Below, one piece after another: positions 16,012 to 25,421 of a stretch of 64,000 bases of DNA. Numbering within the stretch: position 1 is the first letter of the stretch; the number at the start of each line of letters is the position of its first letter. The position numbers and the translations under genes were made by a program. The stretch is from an uncultured Clostridia bacterium (GTDB taxonomy: Bacteria > Bacillota > Clostridia > TANB77 > CAG-508). The stretch lies in assembly GCA_934120645.1 (NCBI GenBank), contig CAKOUO010000002.1, positions 62,001 to 126,000 on the forward strand, in the 5' to 3' direction. Under the pieces are notes generated by a model. It did no database searches, had not been told where the DNA came from, and saw only the letters and a list, made by a program, of their open reading frames with translations.

Positions 16012-16917
16012 ATGATAAATAAAAAAACAAAGAAAAATATAAAGAAAATATTAGAGTTAATAATATCAATTATAGTAGCAATAATTTTATTGATATATGG
16101 TAAGGAGAATAAAAGTCAAGTATCCCAAGTACAAGAAAATGAAAATGGTATAAAAACCATAGTAATAGGAACAGGAGATGCTACTAGTGAAAATAATTTG
16201 CATGTATATTACATAGATGTAGGACAAGCAGACAGTATATTAATTAAAAATAAAGATGAATCAGCACTAATAGATGCTGGAAACAACGAAGATGGAAAAA
16301 ATGTAGTAGAATTTATAAAGTCAAAAGGAATAACAAAATTAAATTATGTAATAGGTACACACCCACATGAAGACCATATAGGTGGACTAGATGATGTAAT
16401 AAATAATATAGAAATAGATAAAATATATTTGCCAAATGTGCAAACTACAACAAAAACATATGAGGATGTGTTAACAGCTATAAAAAATAAGAACAAAACA
16501 ATAAGTTCATTTTCAAAAGGAGATAAATTTAATATAGGAAATGCCAAAGCTGAAGTAATGACAGATTCTATAATAAATGAAAACAATTTAAATTTATCAT
16601 CTAATATTATTAGAATGCAATACGAAAATACAAGTTTTTTATTTACAGGAGATGCAGAAAAAGAAAATGAAAATATGAGAAGCAATTGGCCACAGACAGA
16701 TATTTTAAAAGTTGGACATCATGGTTCATCAACAAGTACATCTCAAAAGTTTTTAAATCAAATAAAACCAAATTATGCAATAATTTCAGTAGGAAAAAAT
16801 AATGATTATGGACATCCTAATGCAACTATATTAAAAAGGTTAAATAACATTGGAGCTAAAGTATTTAGAACTGATGAAAGTGGAACAATTGAGATAATAG
16901 TTACAGAAAATCTTTAA
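16012..16917 (+). CDS. Membrane-anchored ComEC-like metallo-beta-lactamase fold hydrolase
   Basis: I place the start at ATG 16012 behind AAGGGGGAAAACTAAAG; the frame extends upstream but without a ribosome site. Residues 10-29 form an N-terminal anchor. The hydrolase domain shows DVGQADSILI, then the metal motif HPHEDH (residues 117-122), a later FTGDAE motif and VGHHGS. This pattern matches the soluble metallo-beta-lactamase domain of ComEC/Rec2 proteins. The ComEC channel part is absent, so it is a standalone extracellular hydrolase, possibly a nuclease or phosphodiesterase. Substrate unknown. Confidence 0.88.
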   Translation: MINKKTKKNIKKILELIISIIVAIILLIYGKENKSQVSQVQENENGIKTIVIGTGDATSENNLHVYYIDVGQADSILIKNKDESALIDAGNNEDGKNVVEFIKSKGITKLNYVIGTHPHEDHIGGLDDVINNIEIDKIYLPNVQTTTKTYEDVLTAIKNKNKTISSFSKGDKFNIGNAKAEVMTDSIINENNLNLSSNIIRMQYENTSFLFTGDAEKENENMRSNWPQTDILKVGHHGSSTSTSQKFLNQIKPNYAIISVGKNNDYGHPNATILKRLNNIGAKVFRTDESGTIEIIVTENL

Positions 16918-16923
16918 AATCAC

Positions 16924-16952
16924 TTGACAGTTAAGCTTAATAAAGATAAAAT
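16924..16952 (+). promoter_or_regulatory. rny promoter
   Basis: TTGACA (16924-16929), 17-nt spacer, TAAAAT (16947-16952), leaving a leader of about 85 nt. Confidence 0.75.
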
Positions 16953-17045
16953 ATAAGAGGTAAGAAAAAAATATATTAAATATAATAATGTCAATATATA
17001 TTTGATTCGAACATTGAAAATTAAATAAGAAAGAGGTGTAGATTC

Positions 17046-18587
17046 ATGAATATAGGAATCACTATCGCCGCTGTCTTAATCTCATTTGCAATAGGTGTAC
17101 CAGTAGGTATAGCTTATAGAAAGAAAATTGCAGAATCTAAAATAAGTAGTGCAGAACAAGAAGCTAAAAAACTTGTAGATATGGCTAGAATCGAAGCTGA
17201 AAATCTAAAAAAAGCAGAAATAATTAAGGCTAAAGAAGAAATAGTAAATAGTAGAAGAGAACTAGATCAAGAGATTAAAGAAAGAAGAGGCGAGGTACAA
17301 AGACAAGAAAACAGACTAATTCAAAAAGAAGAAAATTTAGAGAGACGTTCAGAAAATTATGAGAAAAAAGAACAAACTCTAGAAGTAAGGGCTAAAGAGT
17401 TAGAAAAACAAAAAGAAGAGATTGAAGGATTACATCAACAACAATTAGAAGAACTTCAAAAAATTTCTAGATTAACAATTGAAGAAGCAAAAGGAAGATT
17501 ATTAAAAGAAGTTGAAAAAGATGTAACAGCAGAAAAAGCAGCAATTATAAGAGAAGCTAACCAAAAGGTCAAAGAGGAAGTTAATAAAAATGCTAAAGAA
17601 TTATTAGCATATACAATACAAAAATGTGCAGCAGACCACTCTCAAGAAACTACAGTATCTATTGTAGCACTTCCAAGTGATGAAATGAAAGGAAGAATTA
17701 TAGGTAGAGAAGGTAGAAATATAAAAGCATTAGAAACATTAACAGGAGTTGACTTAATAATCGATGATACACCTGAAGCAGTAGTTCTATCAGGATTTGA
17801 TCCATTAAGAAGAGAAGTTGCTAAAATAGCATTAGAAAAATTAATTGAAGATGGAAGAATACATCCAGCAAAAATAGAAGAAATGGTAGAAAAAGCAAAA
17901 CAAGAAGTTGAAGAAACTATCAAAGAAGAAGGGGAAAGAGCAGTCCTAGAAACTGGAGTAATAGGATTACATCCAGATTTAGTAAAATTAATAGGTAAAT
18001 TAAAATATAGGACAAGTTATGGACAAAATGTATTAAACCACTCAATAGAAGTTTCTAATTTAGCAAGAATTATGGCAGAAGAATTAGGATTAGATGCAAA
18101 ACTTGCAAGAAGAGCAGGATTATTACATGATATTGGTAAAGCATTAGACCATGATATGGAAGGAACACATGTAGAAATAGGGGTTGAAATACTTAAAAAA
18201 TATAAAGAAAATCCATTAGTTATAAATGCTGTTGAGGCACATCATGAAGATGTAGAGCCACAAACATTAGAAGCAGTATTAATCCAAGCAGCTGATGCAA
18301 TAAGTGCATCAAGACCAGGAGCAAGAAGAGAAACATTGGAAGCATATATTAAAAGATTACAAAATCTTGAAGAAATTGCAGATTCATTTGATGGGGTTGA
18401 AAAATCATTTGCAATTCAAGCTGGTCGTGAAGTTAGAATTATTGTAAAACCAGATAAAATCAATGATGACCAAATGACAATTTTAGCTAGAGATGTAGCT
18501 AAGAAAGTTGAAAATGAAATGGATTATCCAGGTCAAATAAAAGTTAATGTTATAAGAGAAACTAGAATAGTTGATTATGCTAAATAA
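17046..18587 (+). CDS. rny: Ribonuclease Y
   Basis: Membrane-bound endoribonuclease that starts mRNA decay in Firmicutes. A transmembrane helix (about residues 3-22) is followed by a long coiled coil (about 30-200). A KH domain includes [15 protein letters not shown]. The HD domain carries the metal pair H361-D362 in [12 protein letters not shown]. Length 513 residues is standard. ATG follows AGAGGTGTAGATTC. The order rny-ymdB-spoVS matches Bacillus. It has its own promoter and a strong terminator directly behind the stop. Confidence 0.98.
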   Translation: MNIGITIAAVLISFAIGVPVGIAYRKKIAESKISSAEQEAKKLVDMARIEAENLKKAEIIKAKEEIVNSRRELDQEIKERRGEVQRQENRLIQKEENLERRSENYEKKEQTLEVRAKELEKQKEEIEGLHQQQLEELQKISRLTIEEAKGRLLKEVEKDVTAEKAAIIREANQKVKEEVNKNAKELLAYTIQKCAADHSQETTVSIVALPSDEMKGRIIGREGRNIKALETLTGVDLIIDDTPEAVVLSGFDPLRREVAKIALEKLIEDGRIHPAKIEEMVEKAKQEVEETIKEEGERAVLETGVIGLHPDLVKLIGKLKYRTSYGQNVLNHSIEVSNLARIMAEELGLDAKLARRAGLLHDIGKALDHDMEGTHVEIGVEILKKYKENPLVINAVEAHHEDVEPQTLEAVLIQAADAISASRPGARRETLEAYIKRLQNLEEIADSFDGVEKSFAIQAGREVRIIVKPDKINDDQMTILARDVAKKVENEMDYPGQIKVNVIRETRIVDYAK

Positions 18588-18621
18588 AAAGGTTGTGACT
18601 AAAAAGTCACAACCTTTTTTT
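18588..18621 (+). terminator. Intrinsic terminator after rny
   Basis: Perfect stem AAAGGTTGTGACT / AGTCACAACCTTT with loop AAAA, then a T run. Confidence 0.95.
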
Positions 18622-18696
18622 GTATTGCAAACTTGATAAATTTTAAAATATATAGTATGATAATAACGAAATAAGAAAAAGAAAGAAGGAATTAAT

Positions 18697-19467
18697 GTGA
18701 AAATTTTAGCAGTTGGAGATATAGTAGGTTCAGCTGGAGTAAATGAATTAAAACTAAGATTAAAAGAAATAAAAGAAAAAGAAAATATAGATTTTGTAAT
18801 AGTAAATGGAGAAAACTCAGCAGAAGGAATGGGGATTACAGAAAAGAATTTTAATGATATAGTTTCACAAGGTGTTGACTGTATAACAATGGGAAATCAT
18901 ACTTGGGGTAAGAAAGATATATTTAAATTTATAGATAATCCTAAAATAATAAGACCTGCTAATTATCCAGAAGGAGTTGTTGGAAAAGGTTATAATATTT
19001 ATAATTGTAAAGATAAAAAAATAGCAGTAATAAATTTAATGGGTAGAGTTGATATAAATATATTAACAGAGAATCCATTTTTAAAAGCAAAAAAAATAAT
19101 AGAAAAAATCCACAATCAAGTTGATATGATATTTGTAGATTTTCATGCAGAAGCAACAGCAGAGAAAATAGCTTTAGGATATTATTTAGATGGAAAAGTA
19201 ACAGCATTATTTGGAACACATACACATGTCCAAACAGCTGATGAAAAAATATTACCAAATGGAACAGCATATATAACAGATATTGGAATGACAGGTCCAG
19301 AAAATTCTGTTATAGGAATGGATATAAAAGCTTCTATAAAAAGATTTGAAACAACACTTCCTGAAAGATATAAAATAGCAGAAGGAAAATGCATACTTAA
19401 TGGAGTTATTTTTGAAGTAGATGATACTACTTTAAAAGCTACAAAAATAAAAAGAATATATATGTAA
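18697..19467 (+). CDS. ymdB: YmdB-type metallophosphoesterase
   Basis: Cyclic-nucleotide or phosphate-ester hydrolase of the YmdB family. GTG start behind AAGAAGGAATTAAT. Metal motifs: GDIVGSAG at the N-terminus, NGENSAEG, MGNHTWGKKD, DFHAEATAEK and GTHTHVQTAD, which together form the bimetal site of calcineurin-like phosphoesterases. The length of 256 residues is normal. YmdB lies between rny and spoVS in Bacillus, where it affects biofilm formation and motility decisions; the same order is kept here. Confidence 0.94.
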   Translation: MKILAVGDIVGSAGVNELKLRLKEIKEKENIDFVIVNGENSAEGMGITEKNFNDIVSQGVDCITMGNHTWGKKDIFKFIDNPKIIRPANYPEGVVGKGYNIYNCKDKKIAVINLMGRVDINILTENPFLKAKKIIEKIHNQVDMIFVDFHAEATAEKIALGYYLDGKVTALFGTHTHVQTADEKILPNGTAYITDIGMTGPENSVIGMDIKASIKRFETTLPERYKIAEGKCILNGVIFEVDDTTLKATKIKRIYM

Positions 19468-19483
19468 AACGCAAAAAAACTAA

Positions 19484-19567
19484 TGTCGAAAAAAGCTTTT
19501 TATTGCGATGAAAACACCTAAAAATTTCCAAAAATATATTTACAATTATTTCCATATATTGTAAAAT
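19484..19567 (+). promoter_or_regulatory. spoVS promoter region with Spo0A-like box
   Basis: TGTCGAA at 19484-19490 equals a Spo0A box. Farther down, TTTACA (19539-19544), 17 nt, TAAAAT (19562-19567), 53 nt before the spoVS start. Direct Spo0A control is an inference. Confidence 0.55.
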
Positions 19568-19620
19568 ATCATTATAAAAAGTTGCAACAAAAAATAAATT
19601 ATAATAGGAGGCAAAAGAAA

Positions 19621-19884
19621 ATGGAAATTTTAAAAATTTCATCAAAATCAAATCCTAATTCAGTAGCAGGAGCAATAGCTGGATTAGTAAAAGAATCAAG
19701 TAAAGCAGAAATGCAAGCAATAGGAGCAGGAGCATTAAACCAAGCTGTGAAAGCAGTAGCAATAGCAAGAGGATTTGTAGCACCATCAGGAGTAGATTTA
19801 GTTTGTATACCAGCATTTGCAGATGTAGAGGTAGAGGGAGAAGGTAGAACAGGAATAAAATTGATTGTTGAATCAAGAGCATAA
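19621..19884 (+). CDS. spoVS: Stage V sporulation protein S
   Basis: Small Alba-like nucleic-acid-binding protein that affects septation and later sporulation. I choose ATG 19621 behind TAGGAGGCAAAAGAAA; a longer frame begins upstream without a ribosome site. The sequence from MEILKISSKSNPNSVAGAI to the C-terminal EGEGRTGIKLIVESRA follows the highly conserved SpoVS pattern, with no gaps and the usual length near 87 residues. It follows ymdB as in Bacillus, but has its own promoter and terminator. Confidence 0.97.
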   Translation: MEILKISSKSNPNSVAGAIAGLVKESSKAEMQAIGAGALNQAVKAVAIARGFVAPSGVDLVCIPAFADVEVEGEGRTGIKLIVESRA

Positions 19885-19901
19885 ATAATATATTTATTAA
19901 C

Positions 19902-19931
19902 AAGTCATATTCATGGTAATATGACTTTTTG
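19902..19931 (+). terminator. Intrinsic terminator after spoVS
   Basis: Stem AAGTCATATT / AATATGACTT with loop CATGGT, then TTTTT. Confidence 0.85.
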
Positions 19932-20014
19932 ATTTGTATAAAAAAGTAAAGAAGATACTTGACTTTTATAATAAGGTATGTAAAAATAAGTGATGAAAAA
20001 TGGAGGTAATAAAA

Positions 20015-20476
20015 ATGGAAAAAACAAGAAAATTTGAAGTAGCAAAAGGATTCGAAGACAAAGGAATTAATTTACCAGTTAGAAAAACAAAATATTCAGC
20101 AGGATATGATATAGAAGCAGCTGAAGATGTAATTGTTCCTAGCTTTAAAAAAGGAATGAATCCAACTTTAGTAAAAACAGGAATAAAAGCATATATGCAA
20201 GATGATGAAGTTTTAATATTAGCTAATAGAAGTTCAAATCCAAAGAAAAAAGGATTAATATTAGCTAACAGTATAGGAGTAATAGACAAAGATTATTATG
20301 GAAATCCAGATAATGATGGACATATCATGTTTGCATTTTATAATATAAAAGATGAAGATGTAGAAATAAAAAAAGGTGATTGTATAGGACAAGGTATATT
20401 CCAAAAATACTTAGTAACAGATGATGATATAGCTGAAGGAGAAAGAATAGGTGGATTTGGTTCTACAAATAAATAG
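20015..20476 (+). CDS. dut: dUTP diphosphatase (dUTPase family)
   Basis: Hydrolyses dUTP to dUMP, keeping uracil out of DNA. Start ATG 20015 behind GGAGGTAATAAAA; an upstream ATG at 20000 would place the ribosome site inside the coding region. Motif 1 YSAGYDIEAAEDV, motif 2 ANRSSNPKKKGLILAN, motif 3 GVIDKDYYG with the catalytic aspartate, and the C-terminal motif 5 GGFGSTNK are present. Length 153 residues is normal. The motif 2 spacing (RSSNPKKKG rather than RSS-LA-KG) is a clostridial-type variant. It lies alone between terminators. Confidence 0.93.
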   Translation: MEKTRKFEVAKGFEDKGINLPVRKTKYSAGYDIEAAEDVIVPSFKKGMNPTLVKTGIKAYMQDDEVLILANRSSNPKKKGLILANSIGVIDKDYYGNPDNDGHIMFAFYNIKDEDVEIKKGDCIGQGIFQKYLVTDDDIAEGERIGGFGSTNK

Positions 20477-20551
20477 AATGATGAGTCTAATAAATAAAAA
20501 AAATAAAAATTTTAAAACCTTGAAAATAAAGGAAAAAATGGCAAAATAACA

Positions 20552-20584
20552 TAAAAAGTCAAAATAAAAGCTTTGACTTTTTAT
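20552..20584 (+). terminator. Intrinsic terminator after dut
   Basis: Stem AAAAAGTCAAA / TTTGACTTTTT with loop ATAAAAGC. It partly overlaps the promoter that follows. Confidence 0.75.
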
Positions 20585-20601
20585 GTTTTTTGTTGTATAA
20601 T
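20573..20601 (+). promoter_or_regulatory. Promoter of the CarD-type gene
   Basis: TTGACT (20573-20578), 17-nt spacer, TATAAT (20596-20601). It leaves a leader of about 95 nt; no riboswitch was recognised in it. Confidence 0.65.
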
Positions 20602-20702
20602 AAATATGGTTAAAAAATCCAATAAAGTTATTTCATATTGACATAACTTTATAATATTTTTTTGCTGAAAATTTATAAAAATACTGAAAGGAGCTGACTT
20701 AC

Positions 20703-21272
20703 ATGTTTAATGTAGGAGACAAAATAGTATACCCAATGCATGGTGCAGGAACAATTGATGCGATAGAGGAAAAAGATATATTAGGTGAAAAACAATCATA
20801 TTACATACTAAAAATGCCAAGTGATGTAAAAGTAATGATACCAACAACAAAGGCAGAAGAGGTAGGTGTAAGAAATATAATAGATAAAGAATCAGCAGAA
20901 AACGTATTTAAAGTGCTTGGTCAAGATGAAACTGAAATGGACAAAAATTGGAACAAGCGTTATAGAGATAACATGGATAAAATGAAGAGTGGAGATATTT
21001 ATGAAGTAGCTGATGTAGTAAGAAATTTAAGCTTTAAACAAAAAGAAAAAGGACTTTCTACTGGTGAAAAGAAAATGTTAAACAATGCTAAACAAATTTT
21101 AATAAGTGAATTAGTCTTAGCAGAACACTCAAATCAAGATGAAGTTGAAGAACAAATTGAAAATAAAATAAATACATCATTTATGACATTTAGAGCAGAT
21201 GGTGTTGAACAAGAAAGTATTGTTAATAAATTTATTCCATTTGATGGAACTAATTCATCAACAAATGTATAA
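20703..21272 (+). CDS. CarD/CdnL family RNA polymerase-binding regulator
   Basis: The N-terminal domain (residues 1-60) has the CarD/TRCF RNA-polymerase interacting pattern: FNVGDKIVYPMHGAGTI, then QSYYILKMPSDVKVMIPTTKAEEVGVR. The C-terminal part is helical, as in CdnL proteins, with KRYRDNMDKMKSGDIYEVADVVRNL and a conserved LSTGEKKML. Such proteins bind the polymerase beta subunit and stabilise open complexes at promoters such as those of rRNA. Length 189 residues is slightly above the usual about 165 because of a polar tail ending SSTNV. Ribosome site AAAGGAGCTGACTTAC. Confidence 0.92.
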   Translation: MFNVGDKIVYPMHGAGTIDAIEEKDILGEKQSYYILKMPSDVKVMIPTTKAEEVGVRNIIDKESAENVFKVLGQDETEMDKNWNKRYRDNMDKMKSGDIYEVADVVRNLSFKQKEKGLSTGEKKMLNNAKQILISELVLAEHSNQDEVEEQIENKINTSFMTFRADGVEQESIVNKFIPFDGTNSSTNV

Positions 21273-21282
21273 AAAAATAAGA

Positions 21283-21312
21283 AGTACATACAACAAAGTA
21301 TGTATTTTTTTT
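21283..21312 (+). terminator. Intrinsic terminator after the CarD-type gene
   Basis: Stem AGTACATAC / GTATGTATT with loop AACAAA, followed by a long T run. Confidence 0.85.
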
Positions 21313-21365
21313 TAATTGTATGTTAAAATAGATTTAATTAATATTAAAATTGTAATGAGGTAATC

Positions 21366-23315
21366 ATGGATAAATTAAAACTAAAGAGTAAAACATTAAT
21401 TAAATATTTTAAAAAAGATACTATAACAGCAAAAGAATTAGAAAAAATAGAAAAATTTATTCTAAATGAAAATGGAGAAAAAATAGATAAGCAAGAAGCA
21501 GAATTATTTCAAGAAGATTTGTATGCTATTTTTAAGATAATTCCAAATATAAAAGAGATTCAATTAAATGGGATAGATATGGGAAATATATCAATACCTA
21601 AAATTTTAAAGGAATCACCTATTTCTGAAATATCATTTGATGATTCTGATAAATATTTTATACAATTAGTAACAAATAAAGTAAAAATTTCTGAGTTAAT
21701 GAAAGAAAAAAATTTTTTATATAAAAAAGATAAAATATCTGAATTTGATGTGTTTGAAGCATTAAAAATATTCAAAAAATATCATGGCTTTCCAACTGTT
21801 GAAGTAGAAGATTTAGAATTAGTATTAAAATATATTGATATTTCTGAAATAAGAATAAAAGTAAGAACTCAAAGTGATGTAGATAAAATAGAAGAATTAG
21901 CAGAAAAATCTAAAACAACACTTGTGTTTGATACAGCTGATCTAAAAAATATAGAAAAAATTCCAAAATCTTTTTCAGTAGATGTTTCAATTCATGATAT
22001 GTCAGAATTAGGTTTAGATGATATAGAAAATTTTGAAAAAAGATTTAACTTAAGTAAAGTTTTAATTCAACATAAAATGAATAGAAGAATAGATAAGTAT
22101 TATGAATTACCAAAGAAACAAATTGAAAAATATAATATTGAAATGTATAAAAAATTAAGGAAAGAAATAGATTTAATTACTGAAGGTATTAATAAAGAAG
22201 GTCCCGAAATAGAAAGATTTTTAAATGTATATAAAAGATTAGGTAAGAAAATTTTTTATGATTGGGAATATAGAAATGAACTTGATGCAGATAATAATTT
22301 TTCTATTGGTGATTATCCACCTGCACATAATCTTATTGGAGGATTAATAACTAATACATGTGTATGTGAAGGATATGCAAAAATATTAAAACAAGCACTT
22401 TCATGTGTAAATATACAATCTGAAATTATTTGTGGAAAATTAGTAGACAAAGAATATGGGCATGCATGGAACCAAGTAAAAATTGATGAAACATGGTATA
22501 ATGTTGATTTAACATGGGATGCTGATAAAATAAAGGAAAATAGAGAATTAGATTATTGTTTACAAAGTGATTCTGAATTTATTAATCATGGAGTAATACC
22601 ATATACAGCAAAAAAATGTAGAGAATCTTTTAATAGAAATAAAATGAATAAATATTTAGGAATTCCATTTGCTTTTGATTTTGAAGAAAAGGATTATGCT
22701 ATTGCTGATGTGATTTCACTAATTCAAGAACTTAATAGCTGTTCTAGAAAGGGAACAAGAATAGGAATAAAGAAGGATTCTACTGCAGGTGATTACAAAA
22801 TGTATTTAGGAAATATTATTGAAAATGATTATATTAAATGGTCAGAAAATAAAATTACTTTAGATACTCCAAGTCTTGTAGAGTTTTTGGTACAATATGC
22901 TGAAAATTTTAATATTAAAAATAAAGGAAAAATCGGAACGGTAGGTTTTACAAAAACACAAGAATCTACAGAACTTATAATAGATGAAAGTTTCAAAACG
23001 GTTATGAAAGATTATGGCATTGATATGGATAAACTTTTAACACCTAGAAAAGAAAAGGATAATAGTTTAGTAAAATATAAAATTAGTATTTGGTCAAGGA
23101 TAATGAATTCTTTTAAAAGTAAATTAAAGAATATGAAAAAAAATTTATTTAAAGAAGAAAAAATAAAGGAAAATAAAAAAGCAGAACATTTACCATCTTG
23201 GGATTTGAAAAATTGGAAACAAGATAGATCGGAATTTTATGCTGCTGAATCTAAAAAAGAAAAAATGCAGAAAGATGAAAGAGAAGAAAAAGAAGAATAT
23301 CAAAATAATAGATAA
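21366..23315 (+). CDS. Transglutaminase-fold protein of unknown role (649 aa)
   Basis: A cytoplasmic-looking protein without signal peptide. Residues 1-270 form a helical and repeat-like N-terminal part that I cannot assign. A transglutaminase-like core follows with a probable catalytic triad: C334 in NTCVCEGYAK, H366 in YGHAWNQV and D381 in NVDLTWD. The core contains a tryptophan-rich ending typical of bacterial homologues of unknown substrate. The C-terminal about 100 residues are strongly basic then mixed-charge, perhaps membrane- or nucleic-acid-associated. It may act as a protease or cross-linking enzyme. It is monocistronic with a strong terminator. Confidence 0.8.
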   Translation: MDKLKLKSKTLIKYFKKDTITAKELEKIEKFILNENGEKIDKQEAELFQEDLYAIFKIIPNIKEIQLNGIDMGNISIPKILKESPISEISFDDSDKYFIQLVTNKVKISELMKEKNFLYKKDKISEFDVFEALKIFKKYHGFPTVEVEDLELVLKYIDISEIRIKVRTQSDVDKIEELAEKSKTTLVFDTADLKNIEKIPKSFSVDVSIHDMSELGLDDIENFEKRFNLSKVLIQHKMNRRIDKYYELPKKQIEKYNIEMYKKLRKEIDLITEGINKEGPEIERFLNVYKRLGKKIFYDWEYRNELDADNNFSIGDYPPAHNLIGGLITNTCVCEGYAKILKQALSCVNIQSEIICGKLVDKEYGHAWNQVKIDETWYNVDLTWDADKIKENRELDYCLQSDSEFINHGVIPYTAKKCRESFNRNKMNKYLGIPFAFDFEEKDYAIADVISLIQELNSCSRKGTRIGIKKDSTAGDYKMYLGNIIENDYIKWSENKITLDTPSLVEFLVQYAENFNIKNKGKIGTVGFTKTQESTELIIDESFKTVMKDYGIDMDKLLTPRKEKDNSLVKYKISIWSRIMNSFKSKLKNMKKNLFKEEKIKENKKAEHLPSWDLKNWKQDRSEFYAAESKKEKMQKDEREEKEEYQNNR

Positions 23316-23357
23316 AAAATTAAGTCAAAGTAAAAAATACTTTGGCTTAATTTTTTT
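23316..23357. terminator. Bidirectional terminator between the transglutaminase and xre genes
   Basis: Long stem AAATTAAGTCAAAGTA / TACTTTGGCTTAATTT (one G-T pair) with A and T runs on each side, placed between two convergent stop codons. Confidence 0.85.
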
Positions 23358-23359
23358 AA

Positions 23360-23707
23360 TTAATTATTTTCCATAGTAAGATGGCGTAAATAACTTTTTA
23401 AATGTTCTCTATTTTCTTTGGATAAAGATTGGTATTGTTCTATAACATTAGAGAGTTCGATATTTTCTTTATCAATTTTGTTAATTTTTGTTGGTATATT
23501 TGTTCTTCCTAATAAAAAATCAGTTGAACAATTAAAGTAATTAGCTATTTTTACTAAATTTTCTATTGTTGGATTTGATTTTCCAAGTTCATATTGGGAA
23601 ACAAGCTCTTGTGATATTTCAATATCAACCGATAATTTTGTTTGGGTTATATTTTTTTGTTTTCTTAAAATCTTTAAATTTTCCATTTTAAATTTTTCTG
23701 GTTCCAT
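23360..23707 (-). CDS. XRE-family transcriptional regulator
   Basis: A 115-residue repressor-type protein. The helix-turn-helix spans about residues 8-66: ENLKILRKQKNITQTKLSV and ISQELVSQYELGKSNPTIEN, then the typical IANYFNCSTDFLLGRT. The tail (70-115) is a helical segment that may dimerise. ATG follows AGGAGGTTACT on the minus strand. It is divergent from the surface protein and sortase genes, and an inverted repeat (23800-23814) lies between them. It probably controls that locus, itself, or both. Confidence 0.92.
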   Translation of the reverse strand: MEPEKFKMENLKILRKQKNITQTKLSVDIEISQELVSQYELGKSNPTIENLVKIANYFNCSTDFLLGRTNIPTKINKIDKENIELSNVIEQYQSLSKENREHLKSYLRHLTMENN

Positions 23708-23799
23708 AGTAACCTCCTAACTTGCTATATATTATATCAATTATGAATGTAATCAATAGAAGTATAATTTATTATTTACAGATGTTTTAGAAGCTATAC

Positions 23800-23814
23800 T
23801 TGTAAAAGATACAA
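23800..23814. promoter_or_regulatory. Inverted repeat, possible XRE operator
   Basis: TTGTA-AAAGA-TACAA between the divergent xre gene and the sortase-substrate gene. Candidate operator by position only. Confidence 0.4.
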
Positions 23815-23936
23815 ATTTGTGCTATATTGAGTTTGAAATATCATTTTGTATATTAACTATTTTTTTAGTATGTGGAGGTGAATTAAATGTAAAAATATAA
23901 TAATAGAATAAGCAAAATAAAAAGGAGAATGTAAGA

Positions 23937-25403
23937 ATGTTAAAAGAAAAATTTAAATTTTTAATAATAATATTAGGCATAATGTTATTGATGTTAATTG
24001 TTAATAATACTACTGTTAATGCCTCAAATATTACAAGTGAAGATAATAATGTATTTACAAAAAATGAAATTTTAGATGGATTAGCAACAACTGTTAATAA
24101 ATATAATGGAACTTATGGTACAAGTTACCAATTTGAACTTGACTCTGCAAAAGCATTAGATTTAGTAACAAATACAAATAAATTAAACAGTTTAATAAAA
24201 GGTGATTATATATATCAAAATATATATTTAAAAGTAGATAATGATATTACAAAAATAGTTATGAATTATCATAATGATAATAAAGAACAAGAAGTCAAAA
24301 CAGTTATTATAAATAATATAAAATATGCTGAAATTCCTGTAGGACTTATTGTAAAAATAGATGGTAAATATCATGTATGTGCTAGTGGAGATGGACTTGG
24401 TTGGATTGGAAATAATCAAGAAGCAACTGTAAAACTTTTTAAAGATAATGAATTAATATCTACAAATCTTTTAAGTTTTACTCTACCAGAAGGTGGAGAT
24501 AATTTAAAAACAAATACAGCTTGGATTTATTTAACAAGTGATACAAAAAAAGAATATAACATGGGAGAAGCCGGCTGGGGAACTGGTTGCGGTAGCCAAT
24601 ATGATAGAGTTTTAGCAGAAGGAAATTGTTACATAAATGTTGAGCTAAGTTCTAATATAGGAAATACTTTGGAAGTTGATTCTTTTGGAACTCTTACTTA
24701 TATAGGTAAAACAAGTGAATATGGAATGGATACATATACATATCAAGCAAAAATAAAAGATAAAACAATATTTAATAAAGATAGAATTATGTGTAGTATT
24801 GCATCAAAAAAATATAATATATTAACAACTGCTGCATTTTATTTTACAGGTGATTTGATTAAATCTGATAGTATACAAATAGATAATAAAGAAACTAAAA
24901 TAAAATTAGATGCTTCTTCTAGTGTTGTACCAGAAAACACAGTATTAGAAACAAAAGAAGTTAAAGAAGAAAACACATTAAATTTAGTAAAAGAAAGCTT
25001 AAAAGGAATATCAAATAAATATATTACTTATGATATTTCATTATTAAATAATAATGTTAAAATACAACCAAATGGAAATGTAAAAATTAGTATTCCTATT
25101 CCTGATAATTTTGATGCATCAAAATTAGTTGTATACAGAGTTTCAGAAGATGGAACAAAAATAAAATATGATGTAACAATTGAAGAAAACTTTGCTACAT
25201 TTGAAACAGACCATTTTAGTACATATGTATTAGCTGAAAAAGTGGCAGATGATACTACAACTAAACAAGAAAATACTGCAACAGAAACAAAACAAGGTGA
25301 AAAAGATAATACACCAAAAACAGGAATAGAATCAAAAATATCAAATGTTTTTATTGCTATACTATTAGTAGGAATATTGGCAATAATAAAAAAAATAAAA
25401 TAA
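23937..25403 (+). CDS. Sortase-anchored surface protein
   Basis: An exported protein of 488 residues. The signal peptide covers about residues 1-29, ending after VNA. The C-terminus has the sorting pattern T459-P-K-T-G463, a hydrophobic segment (about 468-484) and the basic tail KKIK. The motif resembles the (S/P)PxTG signal used by class B sortase of Clostridioides difficile. The body shows two parts: an N-terminal domain with a GWGTGCGSQYD loop, and a C-terminal beta-rich ZU5-like stalk ending DHFSTYVLAEK. The sortase gene follows 18 nt later, making a dedicated substrate-enzyme pair. Ligand unknown. Confidence 0.85.
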   Translation: MLKEKFKFLIIILGIMLLMLIVNNTTVNASNITSEDNNVFTKNEILDGLATTVNKYNGTYGTSYQFELDSAKALDLVTNTNKLNSLIKGDYIYQNIYLKVDNDITKIVMNYHNDNKEQEVKTVIINNIKYAEIPVGLIVKIDGKYHVCASGDGLGWIGNNQEATVKLFKDNELISTNLLSFTLPEGGDNLKTNTAWIYLTSDTKKEYNMGEAGWGTGCGSQYDRVLAEGNCYINVELSSNIGNTLEVDSFGTLTYIGKTSEYGMDTYTYQAKIKDKTIFNKDRIMCSIASKKYNILTTAAFYFTGDLIKSDSIQIDNKETKIKLDASSSVVPENTVLETKEVKEENTLNLVKESLKGISNKYITYDISLLNNNVKIQPNGNVKISIPIPDNFDASKLVVYRVSEDGTKIKYDVTIEENFATFETDHFSTYVLAEKVADDTTTKQENTATETKQGEKDNTPKTGIESKISNVFIAILLVGILAIIKKIK

Positions 25404-25421
25404 TAAAGAAAAGAGGTTACT

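Noticed and set aside
22926..22945. ATCGGAACGG in the transglutaminase gene as a frameshift signal
   Set aside because: It is read as ATC-GGA-ACG in the normal frame with continuous protein; no shift is needed.
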